A stretch of DNA of 64,000 bases from positions 10,602,001 to 10,666,000 of the forward strand of contig CM059621.1 in assembly GCA_030435675.1 (NCBI GenBank), in the 5' to 3' direction. Source of the stretch: Steinernema hermaphroditum. Taxonomy: Eukaryota > Nematoda > Chromadorea > Rhabditida > Steinernematidae. Shown one piece after another: positions 35,206 through 45,673 of this stretch. Under the pieces are notes generated by a model. It was not told where the DNA came from. It made no database searches and was given only the letters and a program-made list of their open reading frames with translations. A program made the translations under genes and the position numbers. How positions within the stretch are numbered: the first letter of the stretch is position 1; every line of letters begins with the position of its first letter.

Positions 35206-38126
35206 TTACTGTACCGTGGCGATGGGACTGGGTTCGCGGCCTCCGGAGATGTCGAGGGCCGCCAGCTCCGCGGAGACCGTCGACGTCTTCGAGCTCGAGG
35301 AGACCGACGTTGACTGGGTGCTGCCGGAGGACTTCTGCTCCGAGGAGAATGAGTCATCATAGTCGATGAGGTCGCCCAGCATTGCCTGAAGACGCCTGGT
35401 TAGGCCGGAATGGGGGGGGGGTGCACCTTGAGGCCGACGATTTCTCCCTTGACGACGAGGAGTTGCGGGAGGTTGCGGAAGTCCTCGAGGACCTCGTAGT
35501 TGCGGCAACCGTGCACGATGACCTTCTTGAGGTTTTTGTGCTCTGCCAGCTCGACCACCGTGGCCCGGTTGATCTTCTCGAGGTCCAACTCGCGCAGATA
35601 GATGAACTGAAGACAAGGTCGTGGGGGATACGGTAGGCAAGGACTTGCCTGGAGCTTGGGCATGGAGGTGGCCATGTAGGAGAAGAGGGAGTCCGGCAGG
35701 AAGGGGTAATCGACGGGCTTGTCGACGAGGCAGATGCGTTGAACGCGGTGCTCGAACTTTTTGAAGAGGGTCATCAGCGGCTGCTGCAAGGAAGCGCGTA
35801 CTCTAGGTCCTCGAGAGCCGTGGGAACCCCGAAGGCTCGAGTTTCCGTTCGGCGTTCCCCGTACGCACCTCATGGTCGTCGAAGTGGCAGCTGCAGCAGT
35901 AGATGTAGGCGACCTGACGGTCCCAGAAGACGGGCCCATCGAAGCTCAGGTTGACGTTCATCTTCTCGTGGGCGCCGCAGTGGTTCTTGCGGAAGATGAC
36001 GTAGATCCACACGGGCTTCTCCTCGCTGCGTTCGGCCATCCGGATTCGCTCCCTCCACGCGTGACTCACCGACTCCAACCTGCAACGGACCGTACAGCTT
36101 CTGGAAGGGAAGAAGGCACCCCGAGGAAGCCGCGCGACACTTTGTTTTCCGCTGTTTACCGCCGGAGGGAGGGGGCCGGAGATGAATAGGAGGGAGGGTG
36201 GCCGGGGGAGGACACCGCCGATGATCGACAGTTGTGGCCGGGGCGCGCTTTATGAAATGTGACGCGAAAAAAACGAACCCGGCCGGACGGGTGGCCCGGG
36301 GTGGCCCCGGCGCGGATGTTAGGCGGATTAGTATAGTTGGCCGAACGTGGAATTAGAGATCGGAGGAAGCGATGATGGCGCCGCGAGCAAAACAAATAAA
36401 CAGCGGCGCACCCGACGCCGACGGCCCAGATTTGCAACAGAGGGCTGACCAGTGGGGGCGCCTCCCCCGAAGACGCGCCGAATTTGGAGGAGAGGCCACA
36501 TGTTGTTCTCCGAGGGTGCCAAGCAAGAAGAAGAAGAGGAGGAGGAGGAAGAAGGAGTGAATAGAGTGGCCACGATCGATGTTTGAGCGTTCTTTTCGGC
36601 GCGCAGTCGCATTGTCCGCTTTTTGGACGTAAAATGCCTCCCGAGGCCGATTCGGACTGCGCCGACACAATTTTTATTAATCGCCGAGGCGCTGTTAATC
36701 TTGGCTTTTATCGGCGCCTGGACGACCGCCCCCAGGAGCACCGGAGGCGTTCCGACGCCCCTTCAGGGCCGGAGCCGTGGACTTCACGAAGGGAAATTGA
36801 ATTTCGCTCGGAGAAATGCTTGTTTTGTCGCTGAAGGGCTGTTCTCCTTCCGATTTCATTACCGAAATGGACAAAGATCCTCGAGGGACGCGGGTGGTCT
36901 TCGAAAAAGAAGGATTTCGATGATCGTTCTCTCCTCTGGAGGAGGAGGACGGCATCGAGGCGATGCTGGTTTATGGGATTATGATAGTCGGATACGATTA
37001 CGATGAAGGAGCAAAACAAGACAATCTGGACCCTCTTATGCGAATTCGAAGTGGCCTGTTAAACGACTTTGGAGGTACGGTGCCTAGGCGTGCCGTAGAG
37101 ACTTTCTTTGAACTTTGGCTTTGACAAGAACAGATGCAACATGTGGCCCGATGTTAATGCATCATATGTGTTTCACAGCCTTGGAAATGTAAGAGAAGTA
37201 TCTTCAGAAGGATACGGTAGATCGATTTCGGGCTCAATCTGTACATGAAGCTCTCCTTGATCTCAGGCGTTTCTTAGCGCCTTTTAGAGTGAACAGATCC
37301 AGAGTTTAGGTCTTTCAATCCCCATCCAATTCCGCCTGCAGACCTATCACTTCCATTCGGGACCAGGGCATCGAGACGTCCGAAAAACATAAACGCTGAT
37401 GAATGCCAGACGATTAATCCGATTTGCTCGTTGTCGGTCGGGCTGTGGCCAGCGGCTGCAGACGAGTTCGGACATCTGCCGCCAAAACACTTTCAGCTGG
37501 AGCGCCGCAATCGGATTTGCGCATTCTTTATTCCGTGCTTTGTTCTTTGGCTTTGCGTCTCCAGCCGACCACTGGGTCCCTTCTGCACTTTCCCTTCGGG
37601 ATAAACAGAGGATATGAAATAAGGCCATAACGCTGGTTCATGGTGTCATAAAGTGTCCTTTAGGGGTGAACTCGGGAGTTTATGGGTGTTCTCTGAAGAT
37701 TGTTTACTCCTGCTGACGTTAGTGCATGCGTCCCGAAGCTGCTTTCCACTAATGGCAGAAGGACGGAGAGAAAATGAAGAGAGGCAAACGGTAAGGGACT
37801 GACAGAGTCTTCAAAACAGGTCATGGAAACCTGAGAGTTCGGCCAATTATTTACTTAATCTTTAACGAAAAGGCTACGGAGTGGCCGAATACCGTACACC
37901 GACCTTCAGGCTCAGGTCTTTAATGGTAAATCCTTTGGAAGAGGAAGTTAGAAGAAGAGGAAGCTAGAAGAAGAAGAAGCTAGAAGAAGAAGAAGCTAGA
38001 AGAAGAAGAAGAAGAAACGAACCTGGCCCTCTGGTGCAGAGTCATGTGTCCGAAGAGGCGATTCGTGGCCTTCGGAGGCAGCAGGGCAATCGGGTCCATC
38101 CTGGTCGCCTCCATCTTCGTCGTCAT
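35206..38126 (-). CDS. F-box protein with leucine-rich-repeat-like segment
   Basis: Likely substrate receptor of an SCF ubiquitin ligase, about 275 residues. Exon 1 (38126-38023) starts MTTKMEATRMDPIALLPPKA and contains the first half of an F-box (NRLFGHMTLHQRAR). The second half, LESVSHAWRERIRM, starts at 36079 after a 1943 bp intron; phase and F-box spacing match exactly when joined there. Then follow KPVWIYVIFRKNHCG, LRR-like lines (RVQRICLVDKPVDYPFLP, FIYLRELDLEKINRATVVEL, KNLKKVIVHGCRNYEVL) and a Ser/Thr-rich tail ending PSPIATVQ at TAA 35206-35208. The intron after MPKLQ begins GCAAGT and ends TTCAG (42 bp), a probable GC-AG intron. A TTTCAG acceptor sits directly before the start ATG, pointing to trans-splicing or an unseen 5' exon. 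Confidence 0.72.
36080..38022. other. Large intron of the F-box gene
   Basis: About 1.9 kb between the two halves of the F-box. It starts (minus strand) with GTTCGT and ends TTGCAG. It includes the GAAGAAGAAGCTA minisatellite right behind the donor. No open frame inside shows a recognisable product. Confidence 0.55.
37937..38016. repeat. GAA/GAAGCTA minisatellite
   Basis: About 80 bp of imperfect units such as GAAGAAGAAGCTAGAA. It lies immediately downstream (minus strand) of the exon 1 donor of the F-box gene, so the transcript carries a pyrimidine-rich CTTCTTCTAG array at the start of the intron. Confidence 0.85.
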
Positions 38127-39741
38127 CTGAAACCGGACGTCAGAGGAGCGCCGCGTCGCGCACCGGAATCGCGAGGTCTCCACTTATGCATAAATCTCTC
38201 TTCTTCGCCCCTTTCCCATAAATTGCATTTATTCGCAAAAAGTTTGTCGTCCCACCCAAAGGCACTTTTTGGGGACAATCGGGGACCCAAATGGCCCTCG
38301 GGTATACGGTGCCCGCTCCAGGCGACCGCCGCCCTTTCCGCACCGAGGTTCCCGGCGAAGTGGCTTGTCCTTTAGGACCGGAAGCACTCAGGGCCGACGA
38401 AAAACAAGGGAGTCCAGATTAACCTGACGCTTACATGCGTGCGAGCCCCGAACGAATCCGTCAGCGACGATTAATGAGCCGAGACGGTGCGACAATTGTT
38501 GTTTGGTTGACTCCAAATCGTTTTGATCTCGAATCCATCATCGATGCCGGAAGACTCTCGGGAACCCCCGAGGACTCGGCGACAATGGACTCCTCTTTAA
38601 ACTCTCCCCCGGGACGAAGCCGACAATCTACATATGAAGGGACGAAAAGCCGAAAAGTCGCTCTTCGGCGAGTCCTCTGAATCCTCCTCAATCGGCAGGG
38701 GGACTGCTTCTTGAGGTTCGCTATTTTCGTCCTGTTTCTAGGACTCTGGCGCCGTTTAGGGAGAATAAACAAAGAGCACACGCTGATTAAAAGGTGACCA
38801 TTAGCGTATACACAGAGGAACTGCACTTGGGGTGGACAATGCGGAAAATCAGAGATCCGAAGGCTGCTTCCTTGTAGTGGAGGCTACCATAATCCTGAGC
38901 ATCCTCTCTTTTAAATTGCAGACTTCGAGGGGCATCCATCCACTCCGTCGGCGCCATCGAACCTTCTTAGGAGACCCGAGCCGGCGCCAGTGGGGTCGGC
39001 CACGTAGAATCTCGAAAAGAAAACAAAAAACGCCTCGGGCACAGAAGTCTCTGAGAGTTCTCCATCGGAGGGAAGGAAAGCAGGAGTCCTTCCAGTTCCC
39101 TGAGCAGGACTAATGGCTCCGGATCACGACACCCAGCCGGAGAACGACCGTACTCAAGTGGCACAGCCGAGCGGAGAAACGTCGAAATTGGAAATGGCGC
39201 TGAGAAGAGCGTAATTATTTCCACTTGGCCCTCGGCGTTGCAGCTCGGAAGGCACGAGAACTCTGGGCGCCGGACGAAATGTTAATTACCGGGGTCAAAA
39301 AGATCGCGAGCAGTCCTAAATGAGGTCATAAAACGGCTGTTTCTGAGAGTCGGAAGGGATTCGGTCCGTGGAGTAGCTAAGTGGCAATCGGAGGCACGCG
39401 AACTCTCCGAGGACGACGCTCCATCCGGCCAATCTGGGAGAACGTGCCCCAGGCAGCCCTTAATTACCAACAGGGCGAGAAGCAATTAGAGTGGAAAACA
39501 TTGCCTGAAAGAATCATTAGGTCCGGCACGGCCGAGATAATCACCGAACCCCGGGGCTCGGAGTATAAAAGCGAAACACAGAGAGCGTTTACAGCTTCTG
39601 CACGTACCACCTTCTTGGGGAATCAATCCACCGGTAAGCGGACCCACTGGAACACTATGCATTTTTAATAAACAAACTCCATACATATACAATTAAGTGG
39701 GGCTTAATACACAAATCCATCTGTGAAGCGAAAAAGCGATC
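38127..39741. other. Intergenic region
   Basis: About 1.6 kb upstream of the F-box gene and downstream of the acyl-CoA-binding protein gene (both minus). No gene recognised; open frames are short and overlapping. Confidence 0.5.
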
Positions 39742-40196
39742 TTAGACGACCTTACCAAGGAAAGCGAAGTTCTTCTTAATCGAGGGATCAAGACTCTCCC
39801 CATTGAGCCATTCAGCGACGTTGACACCCTGCTCTGCAACGGTGTCCATCATCTGCAGAAGGACTTCGATATACTGCTCCATGGCATCGTCTTTGGAGGT
39901 TCCTTCGACTCCCTTCCACGCATCCCTGAAAAATTATCATATGAAGAACAAGAGATTGTAGGACGTACCACTTAGCGCGCTCGATGAAGCTAAAAATTCC
40001 GGGTCGATCAGTGTTCACGTCACCGATGGTGGCCTGCTTGTACAGAGAGTAGAATTTCAGCTTCTGGTCGTTGGAGGCGGTGACCGGTCCTGTAAAAGAG
40101 GCTGACTGACAGCTGTGTACAGTGTGAGTGCATACCTTCTTTTGGCAGCTTCTGCACGATGTCCACGGCGGCCTGGAAACGTTCGCTGAGTGACAT
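39742..40196 (-). CDS. Acyl-CoA-binding protein (ACBP/DBI family)
   Basis: Small cytosolic carrier of long-chain acyl-CoA esters. ATG 40196 (MSLSERFQAAVDIVQKLPKE) to TAA 39742-39744, three exons with introns of about 45-50 bp whose phases (GG|A and TG|G) restore the family sequence. Core ligand-binding region: NDQKLKFYSLYKQATIGDVN, RPGIFSFIERAKWDAWKGVEG, with the Tyr and Lys of YxxxKQAT and the AKWDAW motif all present. Total about 121 residues. The usual single-domain ACBP is 86-90, so there is a C-terminal extension (EQGVNVAEWLNGESLDPSIK onward) of about 30 residues, seen in some animal members. It diverges from the succinyl-CoA ligase gene. Confidence 0.93.
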
Positions 40197-41458
40197 GATC
40201 TGAAGGCAAAAAGGGATTATGCAACCTGACAGGCAAAGAGAATGAAGAATAAGGGCAGCGCGACCGCATTTGAGAAGTGATTTCGCAGGCGGTGACCGCG
40301 CCTCTCGAGCAAAATCGATCACAACGAAGACTGTAATGGCGTGAGCACCACCCCAAGCAAAATAGAGTACGTTCTAGTTTAGTATGGCCATCAATGCAAA
40401 CAGTAAAACTACAGAAGAAGACGATACAAGTGAGTATGCTTCAAGTATTAATCCCAGCCATCCTATAAATTGTCTTCACCAAACAAAAGTCACTAAGAAC
40501 TCTGAAACAAAAACCAAACGAGCTGACAGTCACTAAACTACAAAACAAAGTACAAATATCCAAAGATCGAACAACAATAAAACAATCCCAACGGAAATTC
40601 AAAGGAAACAGTAATTGGAACGCCCCTAACGATCTTCGACCTTTTCGAAAACCTCACAGTTATCAGCGCATCTGCAAGAGGAACGCGGTAAGCCGGTGAA
40701 CGACGTCCCCACAACCTTTGTACCCGCTCGCCATCGATGCCACTTCGGCAAAAAGTCGTATCCACTACGAGTTCGCCTCCCCGCTGCGTCATCGCGACGT
40801 CATCCGCCGTCTTCCTCGCAAATTTACGAGTCATCTCCTCTGCTCCGGTCCTCGACGGAGTTCCGCGGTGTTTATCCACCGTCATGGCACGCTTTTCTCG
40901 CCCACGGTGCGTGCAAAAGCGACTCTCTCGCCAGACGAGAGAGCTTCCCCATCGATTAGATAGCGCCCAAACAACTCCTTCCGAAAGTATTTCTCGCTCT
41001 TCGGCTGCATCCGTCTGCAGGACTGATAACAATGGCGCCACCTTGCTCGGCCGTGCACCCCGCCGACTGTTCCTTTTTTGGTGACGATTTGCCCTTCGGC
41101 AGCGATCGATCACTTCATCTTCCCCTTCTCGACGCCACAAGAACGACAGTCCTCCGGCATCTTTGAATTTCCTCTCCCGCGGACGGTTCGGTCGGCTGAC
41201 GATTACCGCGCGACTTCGTGCCAAGACCGTGCTCTCCATGCAGACGAGACGATTTGGAATTTGCAGACAGAGCGAAGAACGCGCTACTTCTGGTCGTGAG
41301 GCGACCTTTCGCGTTGTTGCTTCGTGTGTGCCACCGTGGGCTTTGTTTCCGCTCGACCACGTTTAGAGAATCCGCGTCCGTATGATGGCAGCTCGGTTTT
41401 TATATCAAATTCGTTGTTTTCAGCGGAGACTCCACGAAACTCCAAGTCACTCACCAAG
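40197..41458. other. Divergent intergenic region
   Basis: About 1.26 kb between the acyl-CoA-binding protein gene (minus) and the succinyl-CoA ligase gene (plus). It should hold both promoters. A TTTTTATATC stretch near 41396 and a GTTTTCAG acceptor at 41416-41423, 36 nt before the start ATG, may mark the 5' end of the ligase transcript. A 233-codon minus frame (41239-40538) is rejected as a gene. Confidence 0.5.
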
Positions 41459-43052
41459 ATGATTCGCCGCGGAGGTCAGACTTTATTGAGCGTCAGCGAG
41501 AAGGTACAAGGAGATTTGTAGTGCTCATGTTCTAAAGAACGGATTTTAGATGCTCGCTCCGTCAGTGCGCAATTTGATGCTCCAGGAGCACCACGGAATG
41601 ACGTTACTCAGCCGTGAAAACATCAATGTCCCGCCTTACGGCGTCGCGAAAACCGCTGAAGAGGCTTTTGAAGCCGCGAAGAAAATCGGAGGCAAGGACT
41701 ACGTCGTGAAGGCTCAGGTTCTTGCCGGAGGCCGAGGAAAGGGACGCTTTGATTCCGGCCTTGAAGGTGGCGTTCAAGTTGTCTTTACGTAAGATCCACG
41801 TGTAGTTTATTAGTTTACATTGCCCACAATTTCAGGCCTGATGAAGCAAAGGACAAGGCTTCCCAGATGATCGGAGCCCATCTGATTACGAAGCAGACTG
41901 GTGAGCGCGGAAAGCTTTGCGAAGAAGTCATGGTTTGCAAGCGACTCTTCACCCGCCGCGAGTACTATTTCAGTATTACCCTTGACCGCAACACTCATGT
42001 AATCTTTTTCAAATCTCCGTTCATTCCTTATTCGCGCTTTTCAGGGCCCCATCCTCATCGGATCCAGCCGTGGTGGTGTCAACATCGAAGAAGTGGCCGC
42101 CACTGACCCGAGCGCTATCGTGAAGATGCCCATTGACGTGAAAGTTGGAGTCACGAAGGACATTGCCACTCAAGTAGCTGACCGCCTCGGATTCAAGGTA
42201 AGCAGCTGCTCTCAGGTGTAATAATAAGCGGATTGGTACTATTCCAGGACCGCTGCAAGGACCAAGCCATTGACATCATTCAGAAACTATATGGCTTGTT
42301 TGTAAAAAGTGACTGTACTCTTCTCGAAATCAACCCAATGGCCGAAGATGTAAACGGAGATGTCTACTGTATGGACTGCAAGGTTCTTCTTGACACGAAC
42401 GCCGAATACCGCCAGAAGGAACTTTTTTCATTGAAAGATAGCAAGCAAGAGGATGAACTTGAGATCCGCGCTGCTAAAGCCAACCTCAACTACATCCGAC
42501 TTGACGGAAACATTGGTTGCATGGGTATACCGTATTTGTTTTGCAAAGCGTTTATATTCTTATGTTCCAGTGAACGGAGCTGGTTTGGCCATGGCTACGA
42601 TGGATATCATAAAATTGAATGGTGGTGAACCGGCCAATTTCCTTGATGTTGGAGGTGGAGCCACCGTAGAGCAGGTCACGGAAGCCTTCAAGATTATTAC
42701 CGCCGACAAGTCGAAGGTTCACGCTATCCTCGTGAACATTTTCGGTGGCATTATGCGTTGCGATGTGATCGCTCAAGGAATCATCCAAGCTGCCAGTGAA
42801 TTGGACATCAAGATCCCTATCGTCGTACGATTGCAAGGTATATAGTGAATCGTAATCGCTTTGACGTCATCTTTTTTCAACATTTCAGGAACCCGTGTTG
42901 ATGACGCCAAGGCCCTCATTGCTAACTCAAAATTGCGAATTCTGGCTTGCGATAACCTGGATGAGGCAGCCCGCATGGTTGTGAAACTCTCTTCGATTGT
43001 GCAGCTCGCCAAGCAGGCGTCCGTTGACGTGAAGTTCGAACTGTCCATTTAA
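41459..43052 (+). CDS. SUCLA2: Succinyl-CoA ligase, ADP-forming beta subunit
   Basis: Mitochondrial TCA-cycle enzyme subunit: succinyl-CoA + ADP + Pi to succinate + CoA + ATP. ATG 41459 ([15 protein letters not shown], a mitochondrial presequence) to TAA 43050-43052, about 430 residues in six exons. ATP-grasp landmarks: [91 protein letters not shown], then [20 protein letters not shown] and [16 protein letters not shown]. Residues such as [10 protein letters not shown] and [14 protein letters not shown] follow the ADP-forming (SUCLA2) type, not the GDP-forming type. Introns are 40-55 bp. Confidence 0.96.
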
Positions 43053-43324
43053 AGCCCGCTTAAGTGAATGCTCCTTTTGTATTTATTTTTATGTGAATCT
43101 GAATCTAGGAGTACTTTTTTCGAAGAATACTAATGAGTGCATAAGAAGATATATTAGATGCAGAATACAGCTTGTGTCAGCCCTTCATTCGCGTTTGTTG
43201 GCACTACTCATTCACTGGTTTTCGTTCAGCTAGTTTGGCTATGCTTGTCCTTGTTTGATTTATCACGATAATAAGGAAGATTTGGTGAATGTTTAGGGGA
43301 GTCGAATACCCGAATGCCAATTAA
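43053..43324. other. Spacer with 3' UTR of the ligase gene
   Basis: About 0.27 kb, A/T-rich after the stop codon; no gene. It ends at the left terminus of the TIR element. Confidence 0.5.
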
Positions 43325-43527
43325 TGCTACGGCCGCGAATGCTGCGTCGTGCATCGCGCGTCCGGCGTCGCTCGCTGCGTCGTGCGGCAGCGTCGTGCGT
43401 CTTGCGTTCTCTGCTCGCTGCGTTGCGTTCGCGGCCACCCTCTTGCGTCATCCGATGCGTTCTAATGATCTACGGTGTATGTGTCATCAAAACCAGCCGT
43501 TATCATGGAAAGCTCAGTGCTTCCAAC

Positions 43528-43937
43528 TAGGGTTGTCGAATCGTCGTGGGTGGTATTCGATCGAATTTCATCGAATACCGAAAAATAGACATGAGTAACG
43601 AACTTCTAATTAGAATTGCCAGTGCGCATAACATGGATCAACTCCAGGGCTACCATTTGCTACCAAAAACTACGGACAAATATAACAAAATCAAGGTTTG
43701 CGATCCGGTATTCGATCGAATTTCATCGAATCGAATCGAATAAATTCTATCGAATACCGGATTGAATTTCGGTTTTTTTGTTCTACTTTTTTGTAGTTTT
43801 TGGTAGCAAATGGTAGCACTGAAGTTTATCCGTGTGATGCGCACTGGCGATTCTAATTAAAAGTTCGTCATTCCTGTTTATTTTTCAGTATTCGAAAAAA
43901 ATCATCGAATACCACCCTCGACGATTCGACAACCCTA
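43528..43937. mobile_element. hAT-like foldback MITE, 410 bp, with 8-bp target duplication
   Basis: The ends are perfect inverted repeats TAGGGTTGTCGAATCG ... CGATTCGACAACCCTA. The host sequence CTTCCAAC is duplicated exactly on both sides (43520-43527 and 43938-43945). The related repeat copy at 7497-7504 has a single CTTCCAAC and no insertion, so it is a natural empty site. Nearly the whole element folds back on itself: 43600-43672 (GAACTTCTAATTAGAATTGC onward, to CCAAAAACT) matches the reverse complement of 43796-43871. TAGGG-type termini with 8-bp duplications are characteristic of the hAT superfamily. Confidence 0.92.
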
Positions 43938-43997
43938 CTTCCAACAATAACCAACGATGGCCCGTGAAGTTGACCTCATCGGAAAAAAAGGTGTTCG

Positions 43998-44275
43998 ATA
44001 TGCAGAAGAGAGACTTCCAGAAGAGGATGATGGGCGACCTGGTCACCAAGGAGGACGCGCTTCCCGAGGAGGTGATCGTCTTTTGGAAGTCCCTCTTCTG
44101 CATATCGAGCACGTTTCCCGAGGGGGCTCTCTGCCAATGCCGAAGCCCTCGAGGCGATCGTCGACTGGATGCGGATGTACGAGGAACAGGAGCCCCACTC
44201 GGAGGAAATCCGCCAGATCCACCGTTTCAACCGGAACGTCACCAAAGAGGACACAGAGCTCCTAGGTAAGCTGGA
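43998..44275 (+). pseudogene. Gene-like fragment inside the TIR element
   Basis: One frame reads LTSSEKKVFDMQKRDFQKRM then GDLVTKEDALPEEVIVFWKS (43964-44100). Another frame further on reads EALEAIVDWMRMYEEQEPHS and NVTKEDTELLGKLE (44148-44275). Both have amphipathic helical character and share a VTKED motif, suggesting a duplicated unit now frameshifted. The segment is absent from the 7.2-7.6 kb copy, where flanking sequence joins directly. It may be a captured host exon or a piece of a lost transposon protein; I do not recognise the family. Confidence 0.4.
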
Positions 44276-44562
44276 GCCTCGGCCGAAGCCGCCTACTACT
44301 TCGAGATGCCGGCCTACATACACATGTGTCCACTCCAAAGTAGCGCACCAAGCGCTACAAAACTGACCAAGGGGATGTTAAAACCCCCTGGGGTATTACG
44401 GTAGCATCGAGGCATATACCAATCTGTCCTTCGAAGTTGGACCACCCATGAAGAAAACGCACGACGCACGACGCAGCGTTCGTAACCACACCCCAAAAAA
44501 CGCACGACGCAGCGAGCAACGCACGGAGCGCGACGCACGACGCAACATTCGTGGCCGTAGCA

Positions 44563-45673
44563 TACAACCACCTTTCAAGAGCAAGAGCTACAGAATGGTG
44601 TCGCTGGAAATGATTCCGTAGACAAGACAGTGTCTGCGGTCTTGAGACGATGTAACGACGACTCTAGATCATCATCCTTTGGACGTCGAGCGTGCGTTGT
44701 CGGATGCTTCCTCTCCTTCGCTCCTCTCGTTGATGCAAATAATTGCCTTTGAGCTGGCTCTTCTCACCATGTTCTCGCAGAACTTCGTCAAAACTCTCAC
44801 CGGAATTCTTTTTTTCCTGCAAGCCTGATTTTTCATGGCCGTGAACTCTGCTGCGTTATCGACAGAGTAAGCATCTGTCGTTTTGTTGTTTGTAGGCACC
44901 AGTAGGGTGATCGGATGTTTTCTCGCGCGCCGCCTCGTCGGAATCGATTGGTCGCCAGTAGCTTTGGATTGTTTGCGGGAGAAACGCGAGCAGCCGGCTT
45001 GTTTTTTAAATCGCTAGAAGCGACTTGCGGCTTCTTTTGGCTCTCTCGTGCTTTAGTTTCTCGCATACGGCTGTTGGTTTTCACCGACAAATATGGGAGT
45101 GATCTGGAACGCATCCCATTTCTTATCATTTTCGCCTTGCTTGATTGCGAAATCAAGTAAGCTGTATTGGACAACAACAGTTAAATGGCTAGGTCTCTCT
45201 ATAAGACGGGCGTGAAATTGCGCATTAGAGTTTATGGTGAGATCTGACTGCGTGGGTAACGACAGTTGTACTACACGCTGTTGTTTCACAGTATCAAAGC
45301 AGGATTGTTTGTTTTGGTGTGCTTGGCGTGGTTGGCAACATCGTGGCCACTGGTTCTTCTTGGGTAAGGCGTACTTAAGACCTGTCTGCAGCGGTAATCG
45401 TTAATTTTGTGTTATAAAAACGAACCGATAATACCTGTGATTGCAATATGGCGCCTCAGCACCACATGGCGTCTACTTATCATGGCTTTGCTCGCCTAAT
45501 TATCGCGTGAACTGTGAGCCAGACGACTTATAGAGATTAGCCACGGAGTAGAGGCGACTAAACGACGCGATCGTCACATCGCTTGAGGTGTTCCCCTTCG
45601 AGCGGTTGTGTGACATTTGTCAATCCGTCCATGGAGGAAGAGTCAGTGTGGATTATTTGTTCCTGTTTCAGAG
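44563..45673. other. Intergenic region upstream of the aminopeptidase
   Basis: About 1.1 kb. No gene recognised; a pair of opposed open frames near 44833-45177 lacks motifs. The last bases before 45674 form a polypyrimidine tract and TTTCAG acceptor (TTCCTGTTTCAGAG) directly before the ATG. Confidence 0.5.

Larger units (their letters stand above)
43325..44562. mobile_element. TIR DNA transposon with GCGTCGTGCG subterminal repeats
   Basis: Left end TGCTACGGCCGCGAATGCTG, right end the reverse complement of TGCTACGGCCACGAATGTTG; inverted similarity continues for about 60 bp through GCGTCGTGCG and GCTCGCTGCGTCGTGCG units. The element is about 1.24 kb, of which 410 bp plus 8 bp are a secondary hAT-like insertion (43528-43937). 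Inside lies a gene-like fragment (43998-44275). No transposase is recognised, so it is a non-autonomous copy. I could not define a clear target-site duplication. A second partial copy lies at 7236-7580. Confidence 0.75.

Noticed and set aside
40538..41239. 233-codon minus-strand frame between the ACBP and succinyl-CoA ligase genes
   Set aside because: No motif, overlaps equally long plus-strand frames, composition unlike neighbouring genes and it lies in a divergent promoter region.
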